Notes: generated from the letters alone by a model not told the origin. Shown: positions 1 through 6,478, counted from the stretch's first letter. The stretch: DNA of 6,778 nucleotides from Planctomycetota bacterium (GCA_016793305.1 JAEUHU010000481.1:1-6778); one strand, 5' to 3'. A program made the numbers and translations.

Positions 1-187
1 CATCGAGAAGGCGCTCGGCGAGCTCAGCGAGAAGCACAAGCTCGTGCTCGAGATGCGCCTGTTCCAGGGCAAGAGCTTCGCCGAGATCATGCCGCTGCTC
101 GGCTACACCAAGGAGGTCACCGTGCGCTCCTTGCACATGCGTGCGCTGCAGCGGCTGCAGGAGTTGCTGGCGCCGTTCGACGCCTGA
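1..187 (+). CDS. RNA polymerase sigma factor (sigma-70/ECF-like), C-terminal fragment
   Basis: The reading frame is open from the window edge (first complete codon at base 2) to TGA at 185-187, giving 61 residues and no start, so the gene begins upstream of the window. The fragment starts IEKALGELSEKHKLVLEMRL and continues with a helix-turn-helix pattern (SFAEIMPLLGYTKEVTVRSL, then HMRALQRLQELL). This is the layout of sigma-70 region 4, which contacts the -35 element: a 'L-x-E-K/R-H-x-x-V-L' helix, an 'F-A-E-I-x-x-x-L-G' helix, then a 'T-V-R-S-x-x-x-R-A-L' recognition helix. Ending directly after region 4 fits an ECF (group 4) sigma factor, but region 2 is not visible and another sigma-70 group, or a related HTH regulator, is possible. 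The target regulon cannot be read from here. The next gene is convergent, so it is not in the same transcript. Confidence 0.8.
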   Translation, partial: IEKALGELSEKHKLVLEMRLFQGKSFAEIMPLLGYTKEVTVRSLHMRALQRLQELLAPFDA

Positions 188-246
188 GCGACTCGTTCCG
201 CGGTTCGGCTCGTGCGCCGATCACCGCGCGGCGGCGGTCGGCTCGA

Positions 247-1623
247 TCAGAACGTGCCCAGCAGCACCTGCACGAAGTTGCCGATCGGGGCCGGCTCGCC
301 GTCGTTGATGCGCTTCTCGGGCGCTTCGCTCGTCTCGGCCTCGGTCGCCGGAGCCGAACCCTGGGCCGCACCGCTACGATCGCGGCCGCGTCCGCGCGGC
401 GCGCTCGGCCCGGCCTCTTCGGCCTTCGGTGCTGCGGGTCTGGCCGGTGCGGCCCGGCGAGGGGCCGGGGTCGATTCCGGGGCCGGCGTGGCAGGGGCCT
501 GCACCGCGGGGCGCGGCGCGACCGGAGCGACCGCAGGTGCCTGGCCGTGGAAGTGGAAGTGCACTTCGCCTTCGGCATTGTTCACCACGATCGAGCCGGG
601 AGCCGCAGGAGCCGCAGGGGGCATCGGAGGAGCGGCCGGAGCGGCGATCATCGGCCCCAGGGGGCCTGCCGAGGGGGGCGGGGCGCTGGCCGTCGCCTGG
701 GAGGCGGTGCGAGCCTGCTCCAGCTGGTTCTGCAGCCGCTGCACCCGGGCTTCGAGCGCCGTCTTCTCCTGGCGCAGCGCCTCGAGCTCCGCGTTCTGTT
801 CGCGGCGCGCCCGGTTCTGCCGCTGCTCCTGCTCTCTCTGCGCGTTGGCGACGTCGCGCTGCACGTCCTGGCGCAGCTGCTCGATGGCGCGGCGCTCGGC
901 CGCCAGGTCGGCGAGCACCTTGGCGTGCGCCGCATCGTCCTGGCGGGCCTTCTGCCGAGCCTGGTCGAGCTGGGCCCGTGCTTCGTCGAGCTGCTGCTGC
1001 ACCTTGCCGACCTGCGCCTTCGCTTCCTGGCGGGTCGCTTCGAGCCGCTGCTCCTGCTCCTGCTTGCCCTTGGCGTGTTCCTGCTGCACGCGCTCCTTGG
1101 CCTCGGCCAGCGCACGATCCATGGCTCGCTTGGCCTCTTCGACCTGGCGCTCCTGCGCGGCCTTCAGACGGCGCACCTCTTCTTCGAGGCCCCTCTTCTC
1201 GGCCTGCACGCGTTGTTCGATCTGGTTGGCCACGTCCAGCGCCTGCCGCGTCTCCTGCTGGGATTCGGCCACGCGTCGTTCCCACTGCTGGTGCAGTTCG
1301 GCCGTGCGCTGTTCGGCCTCGCGCTTGTTCGCGGCGAGGCGCTGCTCCAGTTCGGCCTGGCTCGCGGTGAGGCGCTGCTCGAGCTCGGCGACGCGCTCGG
1401 TGGCGCGGCGCAGCTCCAGCTCGCGCGCTTCCTGGGCCTTCTTCTGCTCCTGCTGCTGCTTGCTCTCGCCTTGCTGCAGCGATCGCAGGTACTCGTCCAT
1501 GCGGCTCAGCCGCTCCTCGAGCCGGGTCACCGAGTTCTGCAGCCGCACCCGTTCCTCTTGGGTGCGGCAGGCGGTGGTCGCGAACAGCAGGGTCAGGGCC
1601 GGCAAGGCGAGGCGTAGGCGCAT
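247..1623 (-). CDS. Putative coiled-coil lipoprotein, unknown function
   Basis: This 458-residue protein is not one I recognise. The N-terminus is a lipoprotein-like signal: MRLR, a hydrophobic stretch (residues 5-15), then FATTAC with the only cysteine of the protein at residue 19. The lipobox is imperfect because -3 is Thr rather than Leu. Residues 22-305 are almost entirely E, Q, R, A, K and L in heptad-like spacing with no proline, which indicates a long coiled coil. Residues 306-342 are Ala/Pro-rich. Residues 343-360 (GSIVVNNAEGEVHFHFHG) look like one or two beta strands with alternating His/Phe. Residues 361-405 are again Pro/Ala-rich, 410-416 are basic (RGRGRDR), and the end is FVQVLLGTF. 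It is probably anchored in a membrane with the coiled coil in the periplasm, spanning or scaffolding. An analogue of the CpoB/YbgF N-terminal coil is conceivable, but no TPR region is visible. The ATG is supported by a GGAGA seven bases upstream. The opposite-strand open frames here are Leu/Ser-rich shadows of the E/Q codons. Confidence 0.8.
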   Translation of the reverse strand: MRLRLALPALTLLFATTACRTQEERVRLQNSVTRLEERLSRMDEYLRSLQQGESKQQQEQKKAQEARELELRRATERVAELEQRLTASQAELEQRLAANKREAEQRTAELHQQWERRVAESQQETRQALDVANQIEQRVQAEKRGLEEEVRRLKAAQERQVEEAKRAMDRALAEAKERVQQEHAKGKQEQEQRLEATRQEAKAQVGKVQQQLDEARAQLDQARQKARQDDAAHAKVLADLAAERRAIEQLRQDVQRDVANAQREQEQRQNRARREQNAELEALRQEKTALEARVQRLQNQLEQARTASQATASAPPPSAGPLGPMIAAPAAPPMPPAAPAAPGSIVVNNAEGEVHFHFHGQAPAVAPVAPRPAVQAPATPAPESTPAPRRAAPARPAAPKAEEAGPSAPRGRGRDRSGAAQGSAPATEAETSEAPEKRINDGEPAPIGNFVQVLLGTF

Positions 1624-1630
1624 GGCAGGG

Positions 1631-1635
1631 TCTCC
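1631..1635 (-). promoter_or_regulatory. Shine-Dalgarno site of the coiled-coil lipoprotein gene
   Basis: On the - strand this reads GGAGA, seven bases before the ATG at 1623-1621. It is the only clear Shine-Dalgarno match at any gene start in the window and fixes this start with good confidence. Confidence 0.65.
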
Positions 1636-1693
1636 GCTAAGGTGAACCGAACGCGCAGGCTACTCGCCGCGCCGGTCCGGAACAGCCTCCCTC

Positions 1694-2587
1694 ATGCACG
1701 TGCAGAGATTCCTCGCCTCCGCCTGGGCCAGCGTGCACGGGCCCAGCGATCCCCGCCGGTTGTTGCTCTCGGTGCTGGAGGCGCGCTTTGGCGGGCTGAT
1801 GCTCGCGCCGGGGCCTCGCGCCCTCGATGCGGCACAACTCGCCGCGGCCGCCGCCGACCTGCCGTTCCGATTTGCGGGCGTGCGTGCGAACGACCCCCTG
1901 CGCGACGTCTCGGCGACCGCGGGCCTGCCGTCGAGCCGGGACGGCGAGCGCCAGCTCGCACTCCGTGCCGTGCACGACGCCGTGCGAACGGCGGTTGCGG
2001 TCGGCGAGCCGCTCGTCGTGCTCGACGTCGGTGTCGTGCCGCTGCTCGGCGACATCGAGGCCGAGGACCTCGGGGACCCGCAGTACTCGTGGACCCGAGA
2101 GCGGGCCGATGCGCTGTTGGCGCGCCGCAAGGTTGGACGCAATCCGGCGGTCGAGCGCGTCTGCCGCGAGCTGTTCGGGCTGATCCGGGCCTTCCCCGAC
2201 ATCCACTTCTGCCTGACCCAGAGCCGCAGCCTGCGGGCGCTGCTGGACCTCGACGCGATGCGCGACATCTGCGAAGACCTGGCCCACTTGCGGCTCGGCT
2301 ACTGGCACGACGCGGCGCTGACGACCCGGCGGCAGCAGGTGCTCGGCGAAGCGCCTGGTGAGTGGCTCGAGTCCTTCGGCAACCGCTGCCGGGGGATCAC
2401 CGTCGGCGACGCGAGTCCCGACGGGCTCTACCTCCCGCCCGGGGCGGGTGGCGTCGACCTGGGGCTCGTGGCCTCGTACGTGCCGGCCTCCGGAGCGCCG
2501 CTGCGGATCGTGCTCGAGCTGGATCCGGCGGTGGCAGCGGCCGAACTGCCTGGGGCGCGTTCGTGCCTGGACAAGTTCGGCTTGTGA
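1694..2587 (+). CDS. TIM-barrel protein, sugar-phosphate isomerase/epimerase-like, possibly catalytically altered
   Basis: The 297-residue protein has the general pattern of the xylose-isomerase-like TIM barrel (AP endonuclease 2 / sugar-phosphate isomerase superfamily). Residues 88-111 (ALRAVHDAVRTAVAVGEPLVVLD) match the helix-strand step where these proteins collect an 'LGA..VV' strand. Residues 199-206 (LRLGYWHD) and 246-255 (YLPPGAGGVD), followed by a strand ending VLEL at 273-276, match the C-terminal half of the barrel. Relatives as I remember them read WHD-x-GHA, HLHD and L-E near these points. Here they read WHDAAL (204-209), ITVGDA (235-240) and LTQS (174-177), so several divalent-metal ligands appear to be missing. 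It could be a non-catalytic or re-purposed member, and substrate cannot be assigned. The ATG at 1694 has no strong Shine-Dalgarno sequence; a weak CCGGAA lies about a dozen bases upstream. The gene is divergent from the lipoprotein gene across 70 bases and lies 163 bases before the phosphoesterase gene. Confidence 0.65.
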   Translation: MHVQRFLASAWASVHGPSDPRRLLLSVLEARFGGLMLAPGPRALDAAQLAAAAADLPFRFAGVRANDPLRDVSATAGLPSSRDGERQLALRAVHDAVRTAVAVGEPLVVLDVGVVPLLGDIEAEDLGDPQYSWTRERADALLARRKVGRNPAVERVCRELFGLIRAFPDIHFCLTQSRSLRALLDLDAMRDICEDLAHLRLGYWHDAALTTRRQQVLGEAPGEWLESFGNRCRGITVGDASPDGLYLPPGAGGVDLGLVASYVPASGAPLRIVLELDPAVAAAELPGARSCLDKFGL

Positions 2588-2646
2588 GCGGCCGGGGTCA
2601 GGTGTTCCTCCCGGCCGGAGGGCGAGCATTCTTCTCCTTCGTTCGG

Positions 2647-2674
2647 TTGCCGTACGGGTGTTGCGACCTACAAC
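2647..2674 (+). promoter_or_regulatory. Candidate sigma-70 promoter for the phosphoesterase-thiD unit
   Basis: TTGCCG (2647-2652) and TACAAC (2669-2674) are separated by 16 bases. Each hexamer matches four of six consensus positions, and they sit in one of the less GC-rich spots of the 163-base gap. The expected transcript would start near 2681 and give a leader of about 70 bases. No riboswitch-like structure, including a TPP riboswitch, was recognised in the gap. The call is by eye only. Confidence 0.35.
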
Positions 2675-2722
2675 CGGTGCAGGGATCCCGACCGTCCAGC
2701 CGATGCTCGGCGTATTGTCCCC

Positions 2723-2734
2723 GGTCCCAGGACC
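2723..2734. repeat. Short palindrome upstream of the phosphoesterase start
   Basis: GGTCC-CA-GGACC is a perfect 12-base dyad ending 16 bases before the ATG at 2751, in a run of C and G (CCCCGG...CCCCCCGGG). It could be an operator-like dyad or an mRNA structure near the ribosome entry site. In sequence of this GC content it may also be chance. Confidence 0.25.
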
Positions 2735-2750
2735 CCCCGGGCCACCCCCG

Positions 2751-3824
2751 ATGAACCCTCATCCGACCGCCTCGCCGCCAGCACCCCGGTTCGCCGGATC
2801 GCCTGCGAGCCGCCTCGCCGCCCTGCTGCGCGGCAAGAAGCGCCTGCTGGTGATGACCCACAAGAACCCGGACCCGGACTCGCTGGGCGGCGCGGTCGGT
2901 CTGCAGGAGTTCGCCCGCCTGGTGGCCGGCGTCGACAGCCGCCTCGCGATCACCGGCAAGATCCTGCGCGCCGAGAACCAGGCGATGGTGCGTGAGCTCG
3001 GCATGCAGCTCGACCGGCTCGACCAGACGCGGATCGGTGACTTCGACTGCTTCGCGCTGGTCGACACCCAGCCCGGCTTCGGCCACACGCCGATCCCTTC
3101 CGGCATCGACATCGACATCGTCATCGACCACCACGTGTGCGCCGATGCCAAGGCCGGCCCGGACGACGTCGGCTACTTCGACGTTCGGCAGGACGCCGGC
3201 GCCACCAGTTCGATCGTCGCGAGCCTGCTGCTCGAGGCCGGCGTGGTGCCGAGCCCGATGGCGGCGACGGCGTTGGCCTACGGCATCCGCACCGACACCG
3301 CCGACCTGTCGCGCAACGTCAGCGAACTCGACCTGCGAGCCTTCGAGTTCCTGTCGCCGCGCATCGACCGGCAGAAGCTCGCGGCGATCACCAACCCGCG
3401 GCTGCCGATGGTCTACTTCCAGGCCCTGAAGGACGCGCTGCAGAAGGTGCGCCTCTACGACGGCCTGACGCTGTGTTCGCTCGGTCGCGCCACCAGCGCC
3501 GAGATGGTCGCCGAGGTCGCCGACCTGCTGCTGCGCATGGAAGGCGTGCGCGCGGTGTTCTGCGGGGGCCTCGTCGGCAGCAGCTACTACGTCTCGGTCC
3601 GCACCGAGCTCGGCATGGACGCATGGGCGCTGCTGCGCGCGGGCATGGAAGGCGAGAACGGTTCGTGCGGCGGCCACGGCTCGGTCGCCGGTGGTTCGAT
3701 CGTGCTCGACACCGTCGAACCGCGGGCGCTGCGCCGCCTCGAACGCCGCCTCGAGCGCAACGTGCTGCGTGCGCTCGGCATCGCCGGCGGCAACGCCGGG
3801 TCGCTGACCGATCGCGACGAGTGA
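2751..3824 (+). CDS. DHH/DHHA1 family phosphoesterase (NrnA-like nanoRNase / pAp phosphatase)
   Basis: The 357-residue protein carries the DHH-family metal motifs in order: HKNPDPDS at 37-44, LVDTQ with Asp105, IDHH with D126-H127-H128, and RTDTAD with Asp182. The C-terminal DHHA1 substrate-binding domain shows CGGHGSVAGG (306-315), equivalent to the GGGH-x-x-A-G loop. Characterised relatives (NrnA) are Mn-dependent cytoplasmic enzymes that degrade short oligoribonucleotides or dephosphorylate 3'-phosphoadenosine 5'-phosphate; which activity applies here is inferred from family only. Length is close to the usual 310-350, with a Pro-rich tail of about 18 residues in front. The frame is open far upstream (to 2358 and overlapping the previous gene), but ATG 2751 is the nearest start before the conserved region; ATG 2703 is an alternative. 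No Shine-Dalgarno sequence is visible. The stop overlaps the thiD start, which suggests one operon. Confidence 0.88.
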   Translation: MNPHPTASPPAPRFAGSPASRLAALLRGKKRLLVMTHKNPDPDSLGGAVGLQEFARLVAGVDSRLAITGKILRAENQAMVRELGMQLDRLDQTRIGDFDCFALVDTQPGFGHTPIPSGIDIDIVIDHHVCADAKAGPDDVGYFDVRQDAGATSSIVASLLLEAGVVPSPMAATALAYGIRTDTADLSRNVSELDLRAFEFLSPRIDRQKLAAITNPRLPMVYFQALKDALQKVRLYDGLTLCSLGRATSAEMVAEVADLLLRMEGVRAVFCGGLVGSSYYVSVRTELGMDAWALLRAGMEGENGSCGGHGSVAGGSIVLDTVEPRALRRLERRLERNVLRALGIAGGNAGSLTDRDE

Positions 3825-4624
3825 GCGTGGCGAAGGACTCGGCGGAGCGCCGCGTGCTGCTGCTCGGCGGGCTGGACCCGTCCGGTGGCGCGGGCCTGAC
3901 CGCCGACGCCACGGTGGTGGCGCTGCATGGTCTGGTGCCGCTGCCCGTGCCGGTCTGCCTCACCGTGCAGGGTCTCGGGGGCTTCCGCAGGTTGGTGCCG
4001 GTCGAACGGTCGACCTGGCGCGAAGCACTCGCCGCGGTGCTCGACGACGGGCCGGTGCACGCGATCAAGCTGGGGCTGCTCGGCGACGCCGGTCTCGCCC
4101 GCGAACTGGCCGAGGTGCTGACGCCGATCGCCGACGTGGCGCCGCTGGTGCTCGATCCGGTGCTGTCGGCGACCGCCGGTGGACTCGATGCTCCGGCCGA
4201 GCTCGCGCGCGTCTACCGCGAACGGCTGCTGCCGCTGGCCGCCGTGTTCACGCCGAACCTGCCCGAGCTCGCGGCGATCGGCGCCGGCCGTGCTGCGGTG
4301 GCGATCGAGCACGGAGCCGGTGCCGTGCTCGTGAAGGGCGGCCACGGCGACGGGCCGCTGTCGGAGGACCTGCTGCACCTGCCCGGTGCACACTTCGCGT
4401 TCCGGCGCGAACGGCTGCCGGTCGGGTCCGTGCGCGGCACCGGCTGTGCGCTCGGGAGTGCCATCGCCAGCGGGCTCGCCGCCGGGCTCGACGTGCCGCT
4501 CGCCTGCCAGCGGGCTGGCGACTGGCTGCACGCGCTGCTGCGACAGCTCGGGCCAGCGCCCGCCCCGGCGAAGCCGCGGCTCCTGCCGTGGGCCTCGGTG
4601 CGGCCGCGGTCGTGGCGCGACTGA
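3821..4624 (+). CDS. thiD: Hydroxymethylpyrimidine / phosphomethylpyrimidine kinase
   Basis: This 267-residue ribokinase-fold protein has the ThiD signature. GGLDPSGGAGLTAD (16-29) is the substrate-binding start, and LTVQG with Gln50 matches the 'T-A-Q-N' strand. IKLGLLGD lies around Lys83, DPVL is at 112-115, TPNLPE at 144-149 and KGGH at 172-175. GTGC (206-209) provides the anion hole and the catalytic-loop cysteine. The family phosphorylates 4-amino-5-hydroxymethyl-2-methylpyrimidine and its monophosphate for thiamine synthesis or salvage; some members also act on pyridoxal. The start is GTG 3821, whose GTGA overlaps the upstream TGA by four bases and implies translational coupling; GTG 3827 is the alternative. 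The segment between TPN and KGGH is about 11 residues shorter than in the E. coli enzyme as I recall it. No other thiamine gene is in the window. The stop lies inside a hairpin shared with the convergent gene. Confidence 0.88.
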   Translation: MSVAKDSAERRVLLLGGLDPSGGAGLTADATVVALHGLVPLPVPVCLTVQGLGGFRRLVPVERSTWREALAAVLDDGPVHAIKLGLLGDAGLARELAEVLTPIADVAPLVLDPVLSATAGGLDAPAELARVYRERLLPLAAVFTPNLPELAAIGAGRAAVAIEHGAGAVLVKGGHGDGPLSEDLLHLPGAHFAFRRERLPVGSVRGTGCALGSAIASGLAAGLDVPLACQRAGDWLHALLRQLGPAPAPAKPRLLPWASVRPRSWRD

Positions 4625-4669
4625 CCCGACGCCTGTGCCGACTGGCCGCCGCCGTGCGTCGGGTCAGTC
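4619..4669. terminator. Bidirectional hairpin between convergent genes, containing both stop codons
   Basis: GACTGACCCGACGC (4619-4632) and GCGTCGGGTCAGTC (4656-4669) form a perfect 14-bp stem with a 23-base loop. The TGA of thiD (4622-4624) pairs exactly with the TGA of the convergent synthetase gene (4664-4666 on the - strand). Read along either gene, the sequence is the last Asp codon, the TGA, then CCCGACGC. No T tract follows in either direction, so it is not a classical intrinsic terminator. It may work as a hairpin that stops transcription weakly, with Rho, or as a 3'-end stabiliser for both mRNAs. Confidence 0.6.
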
Positions 4670-6478
4670 CGCGCCGAACATGCGCGCCAGCGTCGCCGCG
4701 TAGCGCTCGGCGACCACGTGCCGGCGCACCTTCATCGTCTGCGTCAGCAGGCCGTTCTCCGGCGTCATCGCTTCGGCGAGCACTCGGAACGTGGTGATGC
4801 GGTCGCACGGCCGGCAGCCGTTCTCGCGGGTCACCAGGCGGTCGAGTTCGCCGCGCATCAGGGCCAGCACCGGCTTGCCGTGCAGCTCGCCGTCGCGTTC
4901 GTCCCACTGCGAACGGGGCACGCGCTGTTCGAGGTGCTCGAAGTTCGGGACCAGCAAGGCGCCCAGGCCCTTCTGGTCCTGGCCGACGCACACCGCCTGG
5001 TCGATCAGCGGCGAGGTCTTGACGACGGTCTCGACCGGCTCGGGTTCGACGTTCTCGCCGCCCGCGAGCACGATCGTGTCCTTGGCTCGCCCGGTGATCC
5101 ATACGTTGCCGTGGCGATCGACGTGGCCGAGGTCGCCGGAGTTGAACCAACCGCCGTCGGCGAGCACTTCGGCGGTGCGGCGCGCGTTCTCGTAGTAGCC
5201 GCGCATCACCTGCGGGCCCTGGATCCACAGCACGCCGGTCTCGCCGGCTGCACACGTCGTCCCGTCGGCACGGCGCGCTTCGATGCGCGTGTGCGGCAGC
5301 GGCGGGCCGATGTGGCCCGGTCCGGTCTGGTGGGGGAGCCGAACCGACGCGACCGGGCTCGTCTCGGTCAGGCCGTAGCCGTTGCGCAGTGGCAGGCCGA
5401 GGCCGAGCAGGGTCTCGTCGACGTGGCGCGGCAACGCGCCGCCGCCGCTGACGCACAACCGCAGGCGGCCACCGAGGCCGAGCCGCACCTTCTTGAACAC
5501 CAGCGGGCCCAGCGCCAGGTGCAGCAGGCGATGGCCGAAGTGGCCGCGGCCGCTGCCGACCGCGCGCGCCACCGCGAGGCCGGTGCGCAGCAGCTGCCCA
5601 CGCAGCCCGGTGAGCTTCAGCGACTGGGCGACGATGCCGTCGTGCAGCATCTCCCAGATGCGCGGCACCGCGGCGAACACCGTCGGCTGCACTTCGAGCA
5701 GGTCCTGCTTGATGCGGCGGCGGTCGGTGTAGACCAGCTGCGCACCGGTCGCGAACGCCAGGTAGTCCATGATGCGTTCGTACATGTGCCACGCCGGCAG
5801 CACCGACAGGAAGCTGTCGGCAGAGCTGACGTGCAGCACGTCGGTGACGACCTGCACGTTCGACAGCACGTTGGCGTGCGTCAGCATCACGCCCTTCGGA
5901 TCGGCGGTGGTGCCGCTGGTGTAGACGATCGTCAGCAGGTCGTCGGGGCGCACCGCCGCGCGCGCTTCGTCGAGCGAGCGCCGTTCGGTCGGCAGCAGCC
6001 GGCTGCCGTCGCGCAACAGGTCGCCGAGCGCCATCGCTTCCTCGACCTGCGTGTCGTCCTGCATCACCACGATGCGGCCGAGGGCTTGCAGGCGGTCGCG
6101 CATCGCCAGCAGATCGCGGGCGACGCGGTCGTCCTCGACGAACGCGATCTTGCAGCCGCTGTGGCGCAGGATGAACTCGAGCTCCTTCGGGGTCGTGTCC
6201 GAGCCGCGCGGCACGTCGGTGGCCCCGATGCTGGCGAGCGCCTGGTCGCACAGGAACCACTCGTAGCGGTTCTCGGCGATCAGGCCGACGTGGTCGCCGC
6301 GCCGCACGCCGAGCTGCAGCAGGGCCGCGGCCAGTGCGTCGATGTCGGCGACCGCTTCCCCGAACCGCACCGCCTCGGTCGAGCCCGAACGGCGCCGGGG
6401 CAGGAACACCCGGTCACGGAACCTGGCCTCGGTGCGACGCAGCAGTTCGGGAAAGGTCGATGGGGCCGGCTCGGACAT
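4664..6478 (-). CDS. Long-chain acyl-CoA (or acyl-ACP) synthetase, AMP-forming
   Basis: The 604-residue protein belongs to the adenylate-forming ANL superfamily and activates a fatty acid with ATP to an acyl-adenylate, then transfers it to CoA or possibly ACP. Motifs in order are: the ATP loop YTSGTTADPKG (186-196), then LPAWHMYER typical of long-chain enzymes, VPRIWE, NGYGLTETSP (366-375) and WFNSGDLG (444-451). These are followed by ITGRAKDTIVLAGGENVEP in the hinge region and the catalytic lysine in LTQTMKVRR (Lys583). The N-terminal DVPRGSDTTPKELEFILRHS resembles the subgroup found in spirochaetes and cyanobacteria/plastids, where some members use ACP, so the thioester acceptor is open. 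No membrane segment is obvious. ATG 6478 starts just before the conserved STFPELLRRTEARF; an in-frame GTG at 6541 would add 21 residues with no recognisable conservation. Neither start has a good Shine-Dalgarno sequence. The gene stands alone, convergent to thiD and divergent from the tRNA. Confidence 0.9.
   Translation of the reverse strand: MSEPAPSTFPELLRRTEARFRDRVFLPRRRSGSTEAVRFGEAVADIDALAAALLQLGVRRGDHVGLIAENRYEWFLCDQALASIGATDVPRGSDTTPKELEFILRHSGCKIAFVEDDRVARDLLAMRDRLQALGRIVVMQDDTQVEEAMALGDLLRDGSRLLPTERRSLDEARAAVRPDDLLTIVYTSGTTADPKGVMLTHANVLSNVQVVTDVLHVSSADSFLSVLPAWHMYERIMDYLAFATGAQLVYTDRRRIKQDLLEVQPTVFAAVPRIWEMLHDGIVAQSLKLTGLRGQLLRTGLAVARAVGSGRGHFGHRLLHLALGPLVFKKVRLGLGGRLRLCVSGGGALPRHVDETLLGLGLPLRNGYGLTETSPVASVRLPHQTGPGHIGPPLPHTRIEARRADGTTCAAGETGVLWIQGPQVMRGYYENARRTAEVLADGGWFNSGDLGHVDRHGNVWITGRAKDTIVLAGGENVEPEPVETVVKTSPLIDQAVCVGQDQKGLGALLVPNFEHLEQRVPRSQWDERDGELHGKPVLALMRGELDRLVTRENGCRPCDRITTFRVLAEAMTPENGLLTQTMKVRRHVVAERYAATLARMFGAD

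Noticed and set aside
188..246. Possible terminator between the convergent sigma factor and lipoprotein genes
   Set aside because: Only a 5-bp ACCGC/GCGGT stem (223-227 with 234-238) and an 8-base direct repeat TCGGCTCG (205-212 and 238-245) are present. Both are expected by chance in this base composition.
556..567. GAAGTGCACTTC palindrome
   Set aside because: It lies in the codons for the His/Phe strand of the lipoprotein and is explained by coding of EVHF. There is no sign that it is a binding site.
212..1645. Long open frames on the + strand opposite the lipoprotein gene (477 and 356 codons)
   Set aside because: Their products are Leu- or Ser/Arg/Cys-rich low complexity, which is what the complement of E/Q/R/A codons gives. 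The - strand frame has a signal peptide, a coiled coil and a Shine-Dalgarno sequence.
2358..2750. N-terminal extension of the phosphoesterase frame by 131 codons
   Set aside because: It overlaps the TIM-barrel gene and encodes Ser/Arg/Pro-rich sequence without recognisable motifs. The conserved protein starts after ATG 2751.
2588..2750. TPP riboswitch upstream of the thiD unit
   Set aside because: I could not find the conserved riboswitch core (CUGAGA and the matching ACCUGAUC-type segment) in this gap.
4248..6260. 670-codon open frame on the - strand overlapping the synthetase gene, and a 612-codon frame on the + strand (4718-6556)
   Set aside because: Both are Arg/Ala/Pro- or His/Gln/Val-rich shadows with no family motifs. 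The 4664-6478 frame carries a full set of acyl-CoA synthetase motifs.
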